Of a DNA stretch of 5,166 bases, positions 5,075-5,166 are shown piece after piece. Both the position numbers and the translations under genes were made by a program. The stretch's first letter is position 1. Every line of letters begins with the position of its first letter. The stretch is taken from NCBI GenBank assembly GCA_004297645.1, contig SCUG01000453.1, positions 1 through 5,166 on the forward strand. The letters run 5' to 3'. This stretch comes from Saprospiraceae bacterium. Its GTDB lineage: Bacteria > Bacteroidota > Bacteroidia > Chitinophagales > Saprospiraceae. The notes beneath the pieces were generated by a model. The model was not told where the DNA came from. It ran no database searches and was given only the letters and a program-made list of their open reading frames with translations.

Positions 5075-5166
5075 ATACACCAGCATTAATCACCATGGTT
5101 TTGGCGCAGGCAACCGTCACCTGCTTTACTATCTTTTTTTTCATCAAAGTGCTGAGAACGCCGAAC
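5071..5166 (+). CDS. MetS-like small subunit of NSS transporter, 3' end cut by window edge
   Basis: The first 32 residues of a very small membrane protein, cut by the right edge. It starts MNTPALITMVLAQ, followed by one hydrophobic helix (about 5-26) and a basic/polar end (IKVLRTPN). Tiny single-helix proteins of this pattern (short N-terminus, helix, then K-V-L-x-x-P) are known partners of bacterial NSS transporters; the characterised case is MetS, needed with MetP for methionine and alanine uptake in Corynebacterium glutamicum. They are usually about 30-60 residues, so up to some 30 may be missing. The start codon overlaps the transporter stop as ATGA, which is typical of translationally coupled subunits. 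The helix codons include a run of eight T (5134-5141). The assignment rests on position, size and pattern; family membership is likely and its exact role (assembly or activity of the carrier) is inferred. Confidence 0.82.
   Translation, partial: MNTPALITMVLAQATVTCFTIFFFIKVLRTPN

Overview
The window looks like a chromosomal segment of a member of the Bacteroidota. The coding density is high, GC is moderate (about half, by eye), start codons mostly lack a strong Shine-Dalgarno sequence, and an exact copy of the Bacteroidota -7 promoter element (TAnnTTTG) sits just upstream of one gene. The protein families also fit: a short ECF sigma factor, an enlarged LptF/LptG-type permease, and a LeuT-type transporter followed by a tiny MetS-like subunit. 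An environmental lineage such as Saprospiria or Chitinophagia is a guess. No mobile elements, CRISPR arrays, tRNAs or rRNAs were seen.

Layout, left to right. (1) Positions 1-433, minus strand: an ECF-type sigma factor cut by the left edge within region 4. (2) 434-571: a divergent intergenic region with a likely promoter for the next gene and an imperfect dyad. (3) 572-2272, plus strand: an LptF/LptG (YjgP/YjgQ) family permease with a long charged and partly disordered insert before its last three membrane helices. (4) 2312-3001, plus strand: an unrecognised 229-residue membrane protein built from about three copies of a tryptophan- and glycine-marked unit. It lies 39 bp after the permease, in the same reading frame, and a strong hairpin spans the junction. 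(5) 3002-3265: a non-coding region with a ten-base palindrome and, close to the next gene, alternative and mutually exclusive hairpins. (6) 3266-5074, plus strand: a neurotransmitter:sodium symporter (NSS) of the LeuT type. (7) 5071-5166, plus strand: the first 32 residues of a MetS-like NSS small subunit, overlapping the transporter by ATGA and cut by the right edge.

The permease should work in the LPS-export bridge (LptB2FG) that moves LPS or lipooligosaccharide out of the inner membrane. The NSS protein and the small subunit should form a two-part sodium-coupled amino-acid importer. Their translational coupling supports joint production. The LeuT comparison predicts a chloride-independent carrier with intact sodium sites and a hydrophobic pocket widened by a GMG motif in helix 6. 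The sigma factor has no demonstrable link to the genes on the other strand.

Nothing here amounts to a clearly new system. The most useful leads are the alternative hairpins upstream of the transporter, the roughly 100-residue extra periplasmic segment between its last two helices, the pocket and gate substitutions, the repeat-built membrane protein, and the hairpin over the permease stop codon.
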